Source: Photobacterium salinisoli (GTDB taxonomy: Bacteria > Pseudomonadota > Gammaproteobacteria > Enterobacterales > Vibrionaceae). From it: a stretch of 64,000 bases of DNA. The number at the start of each line of letters is the position of its first letter. Within the stretch, counting starts at the first letter, position 1. This document shows positions 42,068-52,064 of the stretch, one piece after another. The stretch is from NCBI RefSeq assembly GCF_003614885.1, contig NZ_QZMS01000007.1:2046001-2110000 (forward strand). Direction: 5' to 3'. Below the pieces are notes generated by a model. That model ran no database searches and was not told where the DNA came from. It was given only the letters and a program-made list of their open reading frames with translations. The translations under genes and the position numbers were made by a program.

Positions 42068-42970
42068 TCAGGCTCGCGGATGGTGTTCCTGATGCAACTG
42101 CTTCAGACGTTCGGTTGCCACATGAGTATAGATCTGTGTGGTAGATAAATCACTGTGGCCTAACAGCATTTGCACGACCCTGAGGTCCGCGCCGTAGTTG
42201 AGCAAATGGGTGGCAAACGCATGACGCATGACATGCGGCGACAAAGTATCGGCATCAATCCCGGCCAGAACCGCATAATGCTTAATGCGATGCCAGAAGG
42301 TCTGACGCGTCATCTGGCGGGCACGCTTGCTCGGAAACAGGACATCGGAGCTGACTTCGCCCAACAAGTAAGGCCGTCCCTGTACCAGAAAGGTTTCAAT
42401 CCATTCCATGGCCTCTTCACCCATAGGCACCAGGCGTTCTTTGTCCCCTTTACCTGTGACCCGAACCACGCCCTGGCGCAGACTGACGTTGTCCATCCGC
42501 AGGCTCACCAGTTCAGTGACCCGCAGACCCGTTGCATACAGCAGCTCCAGCATGGCTTTATCGCGCAGCTCAAGCGGATCATTGACATCCGGCGCACCCA
42601 GCAGGGCACTGACCTGCTCTTCGGTAATGTCCTTTGGCAGTCGCTGCGGCAATCTGGGACTGTGCAGTATGGCACTGGGATCATCTTCCCTGAGCTTTTC
42701 CCTGTGAAAATACTGAAACAACCGCCGCAGCGCCGATGTCATTCTGGCCCGGGAACTCTGCTTGAAGTCTTGCTCAAACAGCCACTGCTGGTAATCCTGC
42801 AGATCGCCGGAATCTAAGGACAACAGCGACTGGCTGCGTGAATCCAGCCACTGCTGCAGCTTCATTAAATCATTACGGTACGAAGACAGGGTGTTGGCAG
42901 ACAGCCCACGCTCCATCCACATCGCATCTAAAAAGCGCTCGATCAGGGCGATATCATTATTGGTTTCCAC
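42068..42970 (-). CDS. xerD: Site-specific tyrosine recombinase XerD
   Basis: XerD acts with XerC at dif to resolve chromosome dimers. The chosen start is a GTG at 42970 with GGGAG/AGAGG upstream, giving 300 residues. An alternative start seven codons upstream would overlap that ribosome binding site. Catalytic residues are Arg in ATGLRVTELV, His and Arg in SPHVMRHAFATHLL, His in LLGHSDLSTTQ and Tyr in IYTHVATERL. It is divergent from fldB, as in E. coli. Confidence 0.96.
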   Translation of the reverse strand: METNNDIALIERFLDAMWMERGLSANTLSSYRNDLMKLQQWLDSRSQSLLSLDSGDLQDYQQWLFEQDFKQSSRARMTSALRRLFQYFHREKLREDDPSAILHSPRLPQRLPKDITEEQVSALLGAPDVNDPLELRDKAMLELLYATGLRVTELVSLRMDNVSLRQGVVRVTGKGDKERLVPMGEEAMEWIETFLVQGRPYLLGEVSSDVLFPSKRARQMTRQTFWHRIKHYAVLAGIDADTLSPHVMRHAFATHLLNYGADLRVVQMLLGHSDLSTTQIYTHVATERLKQLHQEHHPRA

Positions 42971-43132
42971 GTCGCGCCTCTCCCAAAACATCTGGATATA
43001 AACACAGTATATTGCAGCATAGTACTGAATTTCTGCTGCAATGTAACTAGGTGCGCTCGCTTGAAGGATGCACCCGGGCGCCTGACAGGGTAAAATCAGC
43101 CTAAATTAGTTGCCACCCCAGGAAATATCAGT

Positions 43133-43651
43133 ATGAAAATCGGCCTGTTTTACGGCTCGACCACCTGCTATACCGAAATGGCCGCGGAGAAAATCCGCGA
43201 TTGCATCGGCGGCGAGCTGGTTGAGCTGCACAACATCAAAGAAGCGGCGCTCAGCGAGATGAACCAGTATGATCTGCTGATCCTGGGCATCTCGACCTGG
43301 GACTTTGGTGAACTGCAGGAAGACTGGGAAGCGGTCTGGAATCAACTCGATGGCCTGACACTGACCGGAAAAACCGTCGCTCTGTTCGGTTTAGGCGATC
43401 AGGAAGGCTACACAGAATGGTACCTGGATGCCATGGGCATGCTACATGACCAACTACTGCCGACCGGCGCCCAGTTTGTCGGCTACTGGCCCAATCAGGG
43501 CTACAACTTTGAAGCGTCAAAAGCCCTGACCGAAGACAAAAGCTTTTTTGTCGGACTGGCGCTCGATGAGGACAGCCAGTACGAACTCAGTGATGAGCGC
43601 ATCCAGCAATGGTGCGAGCAGGTACTGACCGAGTACGGCGACTCGCTGTAA
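43133..43651 (+). CDS. fldB: Flavodoxin FldB
   Basis: This is an FMN-binding electron carrier of 172 residues. The phosphate-binding loop is [16 protein letters not shown] (about 5-20), with the FldB-type TCYTE rather than the FldA-type sequence. The flavin-stacking segments [12 protein letters not shown] (about 55-66) and [17 protein letters not shown] (about 84-100) follow. It lies divergent from xerD. Confidence 0.95.
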   Translation: MKIGLFYGSTTCYTEMAAEKIRDCIGGELVELHNIKEAALSEMNQYDLLILGISTWDFGELQEDWEAVWNQLDGLTLTGKTVALFGLGDQEGYTEWYLDAMGMLHDQLLPTGAQFVGYWPNQGYNFEASKALTEDKSFFVGLALDEDSQYELSDERIQQWCEQVLTEYGDSL

Positions 43652-43684
43652 GCCATGATCCTGATGCGTTAAGTTCCCTGCCAA

Positions 43685-43715
43685 CAAAAACGCCCCGGTT
43701 TGCACCGGGGCGTTC
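43685..43715 (-). terminator. brnQ terminator
   Basis: The stem AACGCCCCGG / CCGGGGCGTT is followed on the minus strand by five U residues. It may also slow fldB transcripts, though there is no T-run in that direction. Confidence 0.85.
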
Positions 43716-43741
43716 AGAGAAAACAAGCTGCAGCAGACTGT

Positions 43742-45052
43742 TTAAGCCGTCTGTGCTTTAGCCTCACAGATGTCTGCCCGGAAGAAGCGGGTGACCACCA
43801 GTGCCAGCAAGGTCGGCGTTGTCCAGGCCATGCCATAGTCAAACATCGGCAGGAAGCTCAGGAATGACATATCCAGACCGATCACTTTGCCCGCATCAAT
43901 CAGGCTGAAGATCAACGAAACCAGCATTACCACACGGTAGGCCAGACGCGGGTTTGGCAACCAGCGGCGGACAAAGGTCAGGATAACCAGTGCCACAGCC
44001 ACAGGGTACAGCGCAAACAGCACAGGCACCGACAGGCTGATCAGCTGGTTCAGGCCGACATTGGCCACCACACCACAAGTCACAGACAGGATCACGGCCC
44101 AGGTTTCATAAGACAGACGGGTCAGCGAACTGAAGTAATCCGAACAGGCACTGATCAGGCCAATCGCCGTGGTCAGACAGGCCAGCATCACAATCGCCGA
44201 CAGAATATACTGTCCGACAGGACCAAACAGCGCCAGTACATAACCCGCCAGAATTGCGCCACCATTAGCCGCGCCATCAGCGACAGCCGCACTGGTGGCC
44301 CCCAGATAGAACAGGGAGATGTACACAAACGCCAGGCCCGCTGCCGCAATTACACCGGCCATCATCAGATACTTGCAGGTTGCTTTTTCATCCGTGATAC
44401 CTTTGTTACGGATCACATCAACAATCAGCATGCCGAACATCAGTGCGGCAAAGGTATCCATGGTGTTATAGCCTTCAAGGAATCCTTTGGTAAACGCCAT
44501 ATTGACATAATCACCCTGTGCGGCCTGAATCTCGCTTTGCGGGTTCAGGAATACGGCCACAGCCAGAATAGCCAGCACGGCAAAGAGCGCCGGGGTAAGC
44601 AGCTTACCGATGGAATCGATCAACCTGCCGCGAGACCATGCAAAGAACAGTGCCAGCCCAAAGAAGGCAACAGAGAAAATGGTCAGGCTGGTTTGTCCAC
44701 CATCGGCAATAAAAGGTTTGACCGCCATTTCGTAGGCCACAAGACCCGTACGAGGCGCCGCAAAAGCAGGACCGATGATGATAAAGATAAGAACGGCCAT
44801 CAGCGTTGCCAGCTGAGGCGGCAGATCTCGGGTCAGCCCTTTCCAGCCGCCGCCGGCAACAGCCACGGCTATGATGCCGATCAGCGGCAAGCCGACTGCC
44901 GTCGACAGGAAACCAAACATCGCTGGCAGCAGGTTATCACCTGCACTTAAACCGGCCTGTGGCGGGAAAATAATATTTCCGGCCCCCAGGAAGAACGCAA
45001 AGGTCATAAAACCTATCGCAAAAATATCTGAAACCTTGAGTGTGTTATTCAA
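43742..45052 (-). CDS. brnQ: Branched-chain amino acid transport system II carrier protein
   Basis: BrnQ (LIVCS family) is a 12-segment inner-membrane sodium or proton symporter for Leu, Ile and Val. The start is a TTG at 45052, with GGAAGG six bases upstream, giving 436 residues beginning (M)NNTLKVSDIFAIGFMTFAFF. Upstream ATG or other starts extend through an unrelated 61-residue stretch and are rejected. Family segments include FFLGAGNIIFPPQAG (about 20-34) and GYNTMDTFAALMFGMLIV (about 195). Confidence 0.94.
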   Translation of the reverse strand: MNNTLKVSDIFAIGFMTFAFFLGAGNIIFPPQAGLSAGDNLLPAMFGFLSTAVGLPLIGIIAVAVAGGGWKGLTRDLPPQLATLMAVLIFIIIGPAFAAPRTGLVAYEMAVKPFIADGGQTSLTIFSVAFFGLALFFAWSRGRLIDSIGKLLTPALFAVLAILAVAVFLNPQSEIQAAQGDYVNMAFTKGFLEGYNTMDTFAALMFGMLIVDVIRNKGITDEKATCKYLMMAGVIAAAGLAFVYISLFYLGATSAAVADGAANGGAILAGYVLALFGPVGQYILSAIVMLACLTTAIGLISACSDYFSSLTRLSYETWAVILSVTCGVVANVGLNQLISLSVPVLFALYPVAVALVILTFVRRWLPNPRLAYRVVMLVSLIFSLIDAGKVIGLDMSFLSFLPMFDYGMAWTTPTLLALVVTRFFRADICEAKAQTA

Positions 45053-45418
45053 ACTGCACCTTCCCACTCGTCTATTGTTATGTTGTGTTAGCATTAATGA
45101 CTCATTACTGAGATATATCACTACATCCAGTAAAAGAGGCAGCATAATGAAGCAAAAGAATGTCAGTGACAACCTTGCAGCCAAAAACACCACTTTCTTC
45201 GGATCTATAGCCGAAAAAGCAAAATAAACACCCAATTAGTAGATAATTAAAAGAACCATACACTAAAACAAACATTGCTCACAAAACATCCAACACAGAA
45301 CATTAAACCATCAGCTTGCCAAACTTTACAGTGTTTGGCCGCAATTCAACCATTGATAAGAATAACCGCTATAATGGCGGACTGATTTTACCAGGCTGTC
45401 TTTTCGGACATTCATTAG
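45053..45418. promoter_or_regulatory. brnQ / trmN6 divergent intergenic region
   Basis: About 366 AT-rich bases. A perfect -10 TATAAT at 45370-45375 points to trmN6; the best -35 is TTCAAC at 45345-45350 with a long 19-base spacer. A 26-codon ORF is listed separately. brnQ promoter elements cannot be assigned. Confidence 0.4.
45147..45227 (+). CDS. Possible 26-residue peptide
   Basis: The ATG at 45147 has AGAGG seven bases upstream and reads MKQKNVSDNLAAKNTTFF then GSIAEKAK. It is hydrophilic and Lys-rich, with no membrane segment. No terminator follows and no homolog is recalled. It may be real, a leader peptide, or chance. Confidence 0.25.
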   Translation: MKQKNVSDNLAAKNTTFFGSIAEKAK

Positions 45419-46162
45419 ATGAATAAAGGTTTTACGTTTAAACAGTTTCATGTCGACGACCACGGATGTGGCATGCCCGTCAGTACGGATGGTGTGTTAT
45501 TAGGAGCATGGGCCAGAGTGTCAAGCTGCCGTGACAGTCAGACTGGCAATAGTTGCCAGACCATACTCGACATTGGCTGCGGAAGCGGTTTGCTGTCCTT
45601 AATGGCCGCGCAGCGGACGCAATCCGGCACAGCGGATATTCTGGCGCTGGATATTGACCCGGCTGCCGTGGCGGCGGCCGGCAAAAATTTCTCGGCCTCG
45701 CCCTGGTCCGCGCAACTGCAGGCCGAGCGCCAGGATATCCGTAAATGGGCCAGCTCTCAGCCCAAAGGCCGCTTTCAGACCATTTTATGCAATCCGCCCT
45801 ACTTCAATTCTGGCGAACAGGCAAACTGCCCGCGCCGGGCCACCGCTCGTCACACAGACAGCCTGCCCCACAGAGAGCTTCTCAGCTGCCTGCAATATCT
45901 ATTGGCGCCGGTCGGACAGGCCAGCCTGATTCTGCCGCTCTATGAGGGTGAAGCACTACTGACGATGCTGGATGACTATGATTTGCATTGCCGCCGGTTG
46001 TGCCGGGTGAAAAGCACCGCCAGCAAACCGTTTCACCGCCTCCTGATTGCGCTATCCCCTCAGGCCGGTGAGTGTGACGAAGCACAGCTGACCATCCATC
46101 AGCAAGGCCGGTACTCGGCTGAGTTTATTGCCCTGACACAAGACTTTTACCTTAAGCTCTGA
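45419..46162 (+). CDS. trmN6: tRNA1(Val) (adenine(37)-N6)-methyltransferase TrmN6
   Basis: TrmN6 (YfiC) methylates A37 of tRNA-Val using SAM. The 247-residue protein begins MNKGFTFKQFHVDDHGCGMPVSTDGVLLGAW, with the conserved MxVxTDGVLLG block. SAM motif I is ILDIGCGSGLLSLM (about 50-63) and the catalytic NPPY motif is ILCNPPYFNSG (about 122-132), typical of N6-adenine methylases. It lies directly upstream of srmB, the same pair as in E. coli. Confidence 0.93.
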   Translation: MNKGFTFKQFHVDDHGCGMPVSTDGVLLGAWARVSSCRDSQTGNSCQTILDIGCGSGLLSLMAAQRTQSGTADILALDIDPAAVAAAGKNFSASPWSAQLQAERQDIRKWASSQPKGRFQTILCNPPYFNSGEQANCPRRATARHTDSLPHRELLSCLQYLLAPVGQASLILPLYEGEALLTMLDDYDLHCRRLCRVKSTASKPFHRLLIALSPQAGECDEAQLTIHQQGRYSAEFIALTQDFYLKL

Positions 46163-46210
46163 TCCTGTCAGCAACCAGCACGGATAATCCAAGTTTTTGT
46201 GCTTTAATCG

Positions 46211-46239
46211 GTGATACTTGCATCAAATCACACTATAAT
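46211..46239 (+). promoter_or_regulatory. srmB promoter candidate
   Basis: A perfect -10 TATAAT (46234-46239) lies 17 bases after a weak -35 GTGATA (46211-46216), about 85 bases before the srmB start. Confidence 0.45.
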
Positions 46240-46323
46240 GCCGCCCCTTAACTGAATCACAGCAGCAAACTGCCCATCGACACGCGACCTTCAGGGGCAG
46301 CCCGCTACTTAGGAGTAAGACTG

Positions 46324-47565
46324 GTGAGAGATTTTTCCGAATTAGAGTTAGATGGCGCACTGCTACAAGCGATTGAAGATATGGGATATTCCCGTCCAAC
46401 CGTTGTGCAGTCTGAGGCTATCCCTCATGCCCTGGATGGCCGTGACGTACTGGCTTCCGCACCAACGGGTACCGGAAAAACAGCCGCGTTTGTATTGCCC
46501 ATGATTCAGCATCTGCTTGATTTTCCGCGCCGTAAACCGGGCCCGGCACGCGTGCTGATTCTGACACCGACCCGTGAACTGGCGATTCAGGTCGCGGATC
46601 AGGCCAAAGCCCTGGCTGCCCATACTGACCTGAAAATCTTCACCATCACAGGCGGTATCTCTTACGACGAGCACGCTGAGTACCTGGGCAAAACCCAGGA
46701 CATAGTGGTCGCAACACCGGGCCGTCTGATGGAATACATTGAAGGCGAGAAATTCGACTGCCGTGCCATCGAATGCCTGATCCTGGACGAAGCAGACCGC
46801 ATGCTCGACATGGGTTTCGGAGCGGTGGTTAAACGCCTGCATGAAGAGTGCCGCTGGCGCCGTCAGAGCTTGCTGTTCTCTGCCACTCTAGAAGGCAAAA
46901 GGGTGCGTGAGTTCTCCCAGACGATCTTAAATGAACCGGTCGAAGTCAATGCTGAGCCGCCGCGCCGTGAGCGCAAAAAGATCCATCAGGTCTACCACCG
47001 CTGTGACGATATGGCACACAAAATGGCGTTGCTGCAGAATATCCTCAGCGATCAGGCCGAGCGCAGTATCATTTTTGTCAAAACCCGCGAGCGGCTGGCC
47101 GAACTGCGGGATCAGCTGGCATCGCTGAAAATCCCTTGCGTGTGGATTCAGGGTGAAATGGCGCAAGCCACCCGCAACAATGCCATTCGCAGCTTTCGCG
47201 AAGGTGAAACCAACATACTGATCGCCACCGATGTGGCAGCACGGGGTATTGACCTGCCGGATGTCAGCCACGTCATCAACTTTGACATGCCGCGCACGGC
47301 TGATGTTTACCTGCACCGTATTGGCCGTACAGCCCGTGCCGGTAAAAAAGGCACCGCCATCTCGCTGGTGGAAGCTCATGATCAGGGCATGATAGAGCGT
47401 GTCAGCCGGTATATGAAAGAAGAAATCCCGGAGCGCTTTATCGAGGGCCTGCGCCCTAAACATAAAAAGCCGGTCACAGTGAAGAAAAAGAAAAAAGTCA
47501 AAGACGGCAAGAAGAAAGACACGAAGAAGAAAAAAACCGTCAAGAAAAAGGCCGCGACCAAGTAA
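46324..47565 (+). CDS. srmB: DEAD-box ATP-dependent RNA helicase SrmB
   Basis: SrmB assists early 50S subunit assembly. The start is a GTG at 46324 with AGGAG eight bases upstream; the product is 413 residues. Motifs in order: Q motif, ASAPTGTGKTAAF (I), PTRELAIQ (Ia), TPGR, LDEADRMLDMGF (II), FSATLEGK (III), IIFVKTRERL (IV), IATDVAARGIDLPDV (V) and HRIGRTARAGKKG (VI). The last 40 residues are almost all Lys, a basic RNA-binding tail. It is downstream of trmN6. Confidence 0.95.
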   Translation: MRDFSELELDGALLQAIEDMGYSRPTVVQSEAIPHALDGRDVLASAPTGTGKTAAFVLPMIQHLLDFPRRKPGPARVLILTPTRELAIQVADQAKALAAHTDLKIFTITGGISYDEHAEYLGKTQDIVVATPGRLMEYIEGEKFDCRAIECLILDEADRMLDMGFGAVVKRLHEECRWRRQSLLFSATLEGKRVREFSQTILNEPVEVNAEPPRRERKKIHQVYHRCDDMAHKMALLQNILSDQAERSIIFVKTRERLAELRDQLASLKIPCVWIQGEMAQATRNNAIRSFREGETNILIATDVAARGIDLPDVSHVINFDMPRTADVYLHRIGRTARAGKKGTAISLVEAHDQGMIERVSRYMKEEIPERFIEGLRPKHKKPVTVKKKKKVKDGKKKDTKKKKTVKKKAATK

Positions 47566-47595
47566 TCTTTGCAGCGGCCTCTGATTCCCAAAGCA

Positions 47596-47627
47596 AAGGG
47601 CCGGATACAGTATCCGGCCCTTTTTCT
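47596..47627 (+). terminator. srmB terminator
   Basis: The stem AAAGGGCCGGATAC / GTATCCGGCCCTTT is followed by more T residues. The A-run on its left makes it usable for leftward yaaA transcription too. Confidence 0.9.
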
Positions 47628-47655
47628 GTTTCAGTCAGCGGAAAACGTTCAGTCT

Positions 47656-48429
47656 TTACTGCTCTTCGCGTTTGAATACCAGCTCGGCGGCCGTCGATTC
47701 TTCAGGTGCGAAGTAATACCCAGCCACGTCAAATTGCTTCAGCTGCTCCACTGACGTCAGACGGTTATCAATGATGTAACGCGCCATCATGCCACGGGCT
47801 TTCTTGGCGTAGAAACTGATCACCTTGTACTGACCATTTTTGCAATCTTTAAACACAGGGGTGATGACTTTGCCTTTCAGCGACTTCGGCTTAACCGCTT
47901 TAAAATATTCATTCGAGGCCAGGTTAATCAGGATGTCATCTCCCTGCCCGGCAAGCGCGTCATTGAGTTTGTCGGTGATGATACTGCCCCAGAACTGATA
48001 CAGGTTGGTGCCACGTCCGTTAGCCAGCTTAGTGCCCATTTCCAGACGGTAGGGCTGCATCAGATCCAGCGGCCGCAACAAACCATACAAACCGGACAAC
48101 ATTCGCAGGTGCTGCTGGGCAAAAGCGAAATCATCCTCACTCAGGCTGTCAGCTTCCAGGCCGGTGTACACATCCCCTTTGAAGGCCAGAATCGCCTGAC
48201 GGGCGTTTTCCGGGGTAAAGTCCGGCTGCCAGTCCGCAAAGCGGGCCGCATTGAGTCCGGCGATTTTATCGCTGACCTTCATCAGGCTTGCAATGTCCAT
48301 AGGCGTCAGCTGACGACAAACCTCAATCAGCTCCATTGAGTGATCTGTCAGCTCAGGCAAAGTATAAGTCTTTGTGGCCAGAGGAGATTCATAATCCAGA
48401 GTTTTAGCAGGGGAAACCACTATCAGCAT
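47656..48429 (-). CDS. yaaA: Peroxide stress protein YaaA
   Basis: YaaA (DUF328) lowers intracellular iron during hydrogen peroxide stress in E. coli. The ATG at 48429 gives 257 residues beginning [20 protein letters not shown], the family's standard start. Further landmarks are FKGDVYTGL (about 70), [24 protein letters not shown] (about 100-123) and a C-terminal FKREEQ. A 24-codon upstream extension is rejected. It neighbours the AGCS symporter gene, as yaaA-yaaJ do in E. coli. Confidence 0.95.
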   Translation of the reverse strand: MLIVVSPAKTLDYESPLATKTYTLPELTDHSMELIEVCRQLTPMDIASLMKVSDKIAGLNAARFADWQPDFTPENARQAILAFKGDVYTGLEADSLSEDDFAFAQQHLRMLSGLYGLLRPLDLMQPYRLEMGTKLANGRGTNLYQFWGSIITDKLNDALAGQGDDILINLASNEYFKAVKPKSLKGKVITPVFKDCKNGQYKVISFYAKKARGMMARYIIDNRLTSVEQLKQFDVAGYYFAPEESTAAELVFKREEQ

Positions 48430-48533
48430 GTTTTGATGTCCTGTAAGCGTGTCTGTCGGCAAGATTACCATTTCGGCATCAAAAAACCACGCACAACGCA
48501 CGTGGTTATTACTTTCTTTGCTATAGGGACAAC

Positions 48534-49964
48534 CTATCGATCTGAACGGCTGGTCCAGATATCTTCGTCCAGCTGAGCATGTAATTCCGGGTACTGGGCG
48601 CTGTCAAATGTCGGCACCTTACCCTGCGCTAATTGCGCGTTATAGTCTTTCGCCAGTTTCACCACTGTGCCCGACAACAGCAAAATGGCGATCAGGTTGA
48701 TAATGGCCATCATCCCCATCGAGACATCCGCCATCGCCCATACCGTCGGTAATTCGGCCAGAGCGCCGAACATCACCATGCCCAGAACGACGGCGCGAAA
48801 AATCAGCAACCCGGCTTTGTGGTTATGCTCCAGAAAAATCAGGTTGGTTTCCGCATACGAGTAATTGGCCACCAGCGAGGTAAAGGCAAACAGAAAGATT
48901 GCGATGGCAATGAAGATCCCTCCCCAGTCCCCTACCTGGGAAGCCAGCGCCCGCTGCGTCAGCTCTATACCGGTGACTTCACCATGCGGTACATACTCGC
49001 CAGAGACCAGAATGATGGCCACTGTGGCCGAGCAGATAACGATAGTATCGGTAAAGACCCCCAGCATCTGTACATAGCCCTGTGATGCAGGGTGTGGCGG
49101 GTAAGGCGTGGCTGATGCGGCAGCATTCGGCGCCGATCCCATGCCCGCTTCGTTAGAAAACAGCCCGCGCTTGAGGCCATTGATCATGCCCTGGGCGATG
49201 GTATAGCCCAGGGCGCCAGAGGCTGCCTCTTCCAGGCCAAAGGCGCTGCGGAAAATCAGGGCGACCACCGAAGGAACCTGTTCGATATTCATCGCCACCA
49301 CCACCAGCGCCAGCAGCAGATAGCATATCGCCATCACAGGCACCAGAATTTCAGCAGTGCGGGCAATGGTTCGCATACCACCGAAGATGATAAAGCCGGT
49401 CAGCGCCACCAGCACCATGCCCACCACCACAGGTTGCCAGCCAAAGGCCACATTCATGGCTTTGGCAATGGAGTTGGCCTGAACTGCATTGAATACCAGC
49501 CCGAAGGCAATGATCAGAAAGATGGAGAACACCACCCCCATCCAGCGCATGCCTAACCCTTTTTCCATGTAGTACGCCGGGCCGCCGCGGTAGTTACCGT
49601 CGTCATCCCGGGTCTTGTACAACTGGGCCAGCGCACTTTCTGCAAATGCCGTCGCCATCCCTAACATGGCAATCAGCCACATCCAGAAAATCGCGCCCGG
49701 CCCGCCTAAGGTCAGCGCCACGGCGACTCCGGCCATATTGCCGGTCCCTACCCGGGCAGCCAGACTGGTGCACAATGCCTGAAAAGAAGATATACCGGCA
49801 GCATCTGACTTGCGGCTGTTTTTCATCACTTTAAACATATGACCAAAATGCCGGAACTGAATAAAACCCAGCAAGTAGGTAAAATAGATCCCTACCCCGA
49901 CCAGCAGGTAAATCAATACAGATCCCCACAGCAGATCATTGAGGAAATTTATCTGACTTGTCAC
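48534..49964 (-). CDS. Alanine/glycine:cation symporter (AGCS family)
   Basis: This is a 476-residue sodium-coupled amino acid symporter of the AGCS (AlsT/YaaJ) family with about 11 membrane segments. Family signatures include [27 protein letters not shown] (about 70-96) and [19 protein letters not shown] (about 270-288). The start is a GTG at 49964 with AGGGG five bases upstream. Substrate is likely alanine or glycine by family only. Length and location next to yaaA match E. coli YaaJ. Confidence 0.93.
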   Translation of the reverse strand: MTSQINFLNDLLWGSVLIYLLVGVGIYFTYLLGFIQFRHFGHMFKVMKNSRKSDAAGISSFQALCTSLAARVGTGNMAGVAVALTLGGPGAIFWMWLIAMLGMATAFAESALAQLYKTRDDDGNYRGGPAYYMEKGLGMRWMGVVFSIFLIIAFGLVFNAVQANSIAKAMNVAFGWQPVVVGMVLVALTGFIIFGGMRTIARTAEILVPVMAICYLLLALVVVAMNIEQVPSVVALIFRSAFGLEEAASGALGYTIAQGMINGLKRGLFSNEAGMGSAPNAAASATPYPPHPASQGYVQMLGVFTDTIVICSATVAIILVSGEYVPHGEVTGIELTQRALASQVGDWGGIFIAIAIFLFAFTSLVANYSYAETNLIFLEHNHKAGLLIFRAVVLGMVMFGALAELPTVWAMADVSMGMMAIINLIAILLLSGTVVKLAKDYNAQLAQGKVPTFDSAQYPELHAQLDEDIWTSRSDR

Positions 49965-50390
49965 ACCAACCCCTTAGCTTGCTCAAAGGTATCTTTGCCC
50001 GGCACGCCTTAGCTGTGCCGCTTCATTCAACTGTAATCCATCTGTCAGCACAGGCTGAGATAACACCGGGAAAACATTTACATTGCCGGATACAAACCGA
50101 TTTGCTGATCGCACCCCGTTATGTTCCCTGCTGCCGAAAACCTGAGCGATGATGCGGAGTTAGTTGTAAAAAATCAACGCACACTGAGCAGAATTGAGCA
50201 CTGCATTACTTTCTAACCCACTGGACAAACCATTGAATTCAATGATTCAGTTTGAACTGATTTCACAAATAAATAACAAATGCGAAATAGTTCAATTTTA
50301 TTCTATGTCGTATTGTGATATTTAACTGAAGATCGAAGGGGCAAGATGCCCCTGCTCTGAGCAATACTCAGGATGGTAGAGAGGTGCAAT
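49965..50390. promoter_or_regulatory. Upstream region of the DUF3545 gene with adjacent palindromes
   Basis: No gene is seen in these 426 bases. Two palindromes lie side by side: CATTGAATTCAATG (50231-50244, perfect) and TCAGTT-TG-AACTGA (50247-50260). Nearer the gene the leader can form two hairpins, AGGGGC-AAGAT-GCCCCT (50337-50353) and CTGAG-CAATA-CTCAG (50356-50370). They look like operators plus a structured 5' leader. Confidence 0.4.
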
Positions 50391-50570
50391 ATGGATAGCT
50401 TTGGATTTGACAACATGCTTGAAAGCGATTTTCCTCGTCGCAATGCACGCAGTAAACCTGTTAAGCGCAAGTGGCGGGAAATTGAAGCACTCAAAGATAA
50501 GCAAAAACTGAAAAAGGAACTTCAGGACATTGATATCTTACATGAGTTTACCGATGAGGTAGATTTGTAA
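50391..50570 (+). CDS. DUF3545 family small protein
   Basis: This 59-residue hydrophilic protein has the ATG at 50391 with AGAGG six bases upstream. Its core KPVKRKWREIEALKDKQKLKKELQDID contains the WREIEA motif that marks DUF3545, a family of short proteins common in Vibrionaceae. It is probably mostly helical. Function unknown. It has its own terminator and a structured leader. Confidence 0.85.
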   Translation: MDSFGFDNMLESDFPRRNARSKPVKRKWREIEALKDKQKLKKELQDIDILHEFTDEVDL

Positions 50571-50619
50571 TCTGGGTTTTGCACTACCATTACTAGGTTA
50601 AGGCTAGTATCAAACGACC

Positions 50620-50652
50620 AACACCGGCGCTGAAGCCGGTGCTGTTTTTTGT
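50620..50652 (+). terminator. DUF3545 gene terminator
   Basis: The stem CACCGGC / GCCGGTG with loop GCTGAA is followed by CTG and six T residues. Confidence 0.88.
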
Positions 50653-50665
50653 GGCCCGGCAGATG

Positions 50666-51205
50666 TTAATGCTCGGGCTCAAGCCGGTTTGCCAACTCCC
50701 GATACTGAGCTGAAACCTCTTTGCCAAACAAAGGATCACACAGGCAATCCTGGTATTCGTCTTCAACCGCGGCCCAGTCCTGGTCGGTAAAATGCCGGCG
50801 GATCACGGGGAACACCTTCTTCTCTTCGGTTTCCAGATGCTGGCGCTGGCGCTCCACAAAGGCATTCAGTTTTTCCGCAAAGACATCCAGCGGAATCACG
50901 GCATCCATCAGAATCATATCAACGGTTTCAGCAAACTCTGCGGTCAGCTTGGCCAGTTCTATGTGTTCCGCCTCCAGATCCAAAATGTCCTGCTCCTCAC
51001 CATAGTGTCTGAGGTAGTAATGGTATATGACATCTTCTTTAGGGTGGTGGCAGTGCTCGGCCTGATTCTGCAGATAGGTCACTATGTCGCGAATCAACTG
51101 GTAGTTGACTTCATGCCCCTCTCTGATCGCTTTTAATTTTGTACCTAATAACTTAAGCAACCGGTTGATATAACCATGTTCGGTGTGAATACTGTCCAAT
51201 AGCAT
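50666..51205 (-). CDS. Hemerythrin-domain protein
   Basis: This 179-residue cytoplasmic protein has a four-helix hemerythrin-like (HHE) domain. Probable di-iron ligands are His in HTEHGYINRL (about 7-10), the HCHHPKEDVIY block (about 51-61), EAEHIELAK (about 81) and RQRQHLETEEKKVFPVI (about 122). Such proteins bind oxygen or nitric oxide or act in redox sensing and repair. The exact role is not evident from the neighbours. Confidence 0.87.
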   Translation of the reverse strand: MLLDSIHTEHGYINRLLKLLGTKLKAIREGHEVNYQLIRDIVTYLQNQAEHCHHPKEDVIYHYYLRHYGEEQDILDLEAEHIELAKLTAEFAETVDMILMDAVIPLDVFAEKLNAFVERQRQHLETEEKKVFPVIRRHFTDQDWAAVEDEYQDCLCDPLFGKEVSAQYRELANRLEPEH

Positions 51206-51285
51206 TTCGACCTCCCGGACATTAACATCCCAGCTATAAGTGTAAACCGCGATAGCGAATTCTGTTTGATCCAGGTTAAGTTACC

Positions 51286-51987
51286 TTACATTTGTTCGGG
51301 AAGTTGCCAGTCAATCTCACTTTTACGGCTTTGTCGCAACCACTTGTTTGCCTGAGAAAAATGGCGGCAGCCAAAAAAGCCGCGATAAGCAGACAGTGGT
51401 GACGGATGCGCCGCTTCCAGCACGCAGTGTTTCTCCCTGTCGATATGTACGCCTTTTTTCTGAGCGTGCGCTCCCCACAGCAGGAACACCAGGCCATCTC
51501 TGTGCTGATTCAGACTGGCAATGGCCCTGTCGGTAAACTTTTCCCAGCCATATTTACTGTGCGAGTGCGCCTTGCCCTGCTCAACCGTCAGTACAGTATT
51601 GAGCAGCAGTACGCCCTGCTCAGCCCAGGGTTGTAAGCAGCCATGAGCGGGAATACGAAATCCGTCGATATCAGTGGCCAGCTCTTTATACATATTGGCG
51701 AGAGACGGGGGAACTTTGACTCCGGGTTGCACCGAGAAGCTGAGCCCGTGGGCCTGATCAGGGCCGTGATAAGGATCCTGGCCCAGGATAACGACCTTGA
51801 CCTGATCAAAAGGTGTGACATCAAAAGCACGAAATACATCGGCTTGAGCAGGAAAGATCACTTTGCCAGCCTGCCTTTCTGCGGCAACCTTCGCCTCAAC
51901 CTGCTGAAAATAATCCTGTTGTCGCTCCTGTTTCAGTAACTGTTTCCAGTCAAAAAGCGTTGAAGATGGGGAATCTGAAACAGACAT
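51286..51987 (-). CDS. ung: Uracil-DNA glycosylase (family 1)
   Basis: Ung removes uracil from DNA to start base-excision repair. The 233-residue protein has motif [19 protein letters not shown] (catalytic Asp about 69) and motif [14 protein letters not shown] (catalytic His about 192). [12 protein letters not shown] and the [17 protein letters not shown] segment complete the family pattern. It lies beside grcA, as in E. coli. Confidence 0.97.
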   Translation of the reverse strand: MSVSDSPSSTLFDWKQLLKQERQQDYFQQVEAKVAAERQAGKVIFPAQADVFRAFDVTPFDQVKVVILGQDPYHGPDQAHGLSFSVQPGVKVPPSLANMYKELATDIDGFRIPAHGCLQPWAEQGVLLLNTVLTVEQGKAHSHSKYGWEKFTDRAIASLNQHRDGLVFLLWGAHAQKKGVHIDREKHCVLEAAHPSPLSAYRGFFGCRHFSQANKWLRQSRKSEIDWQLPEQM

Positions 51988-52064
51988 GTCGGCTCCTGCT
52001 GGTGAAAATGAAGGTAAGCCGACATTCTGCCTGTCTGATCACGTCATCGCAACGATAACAGGTA

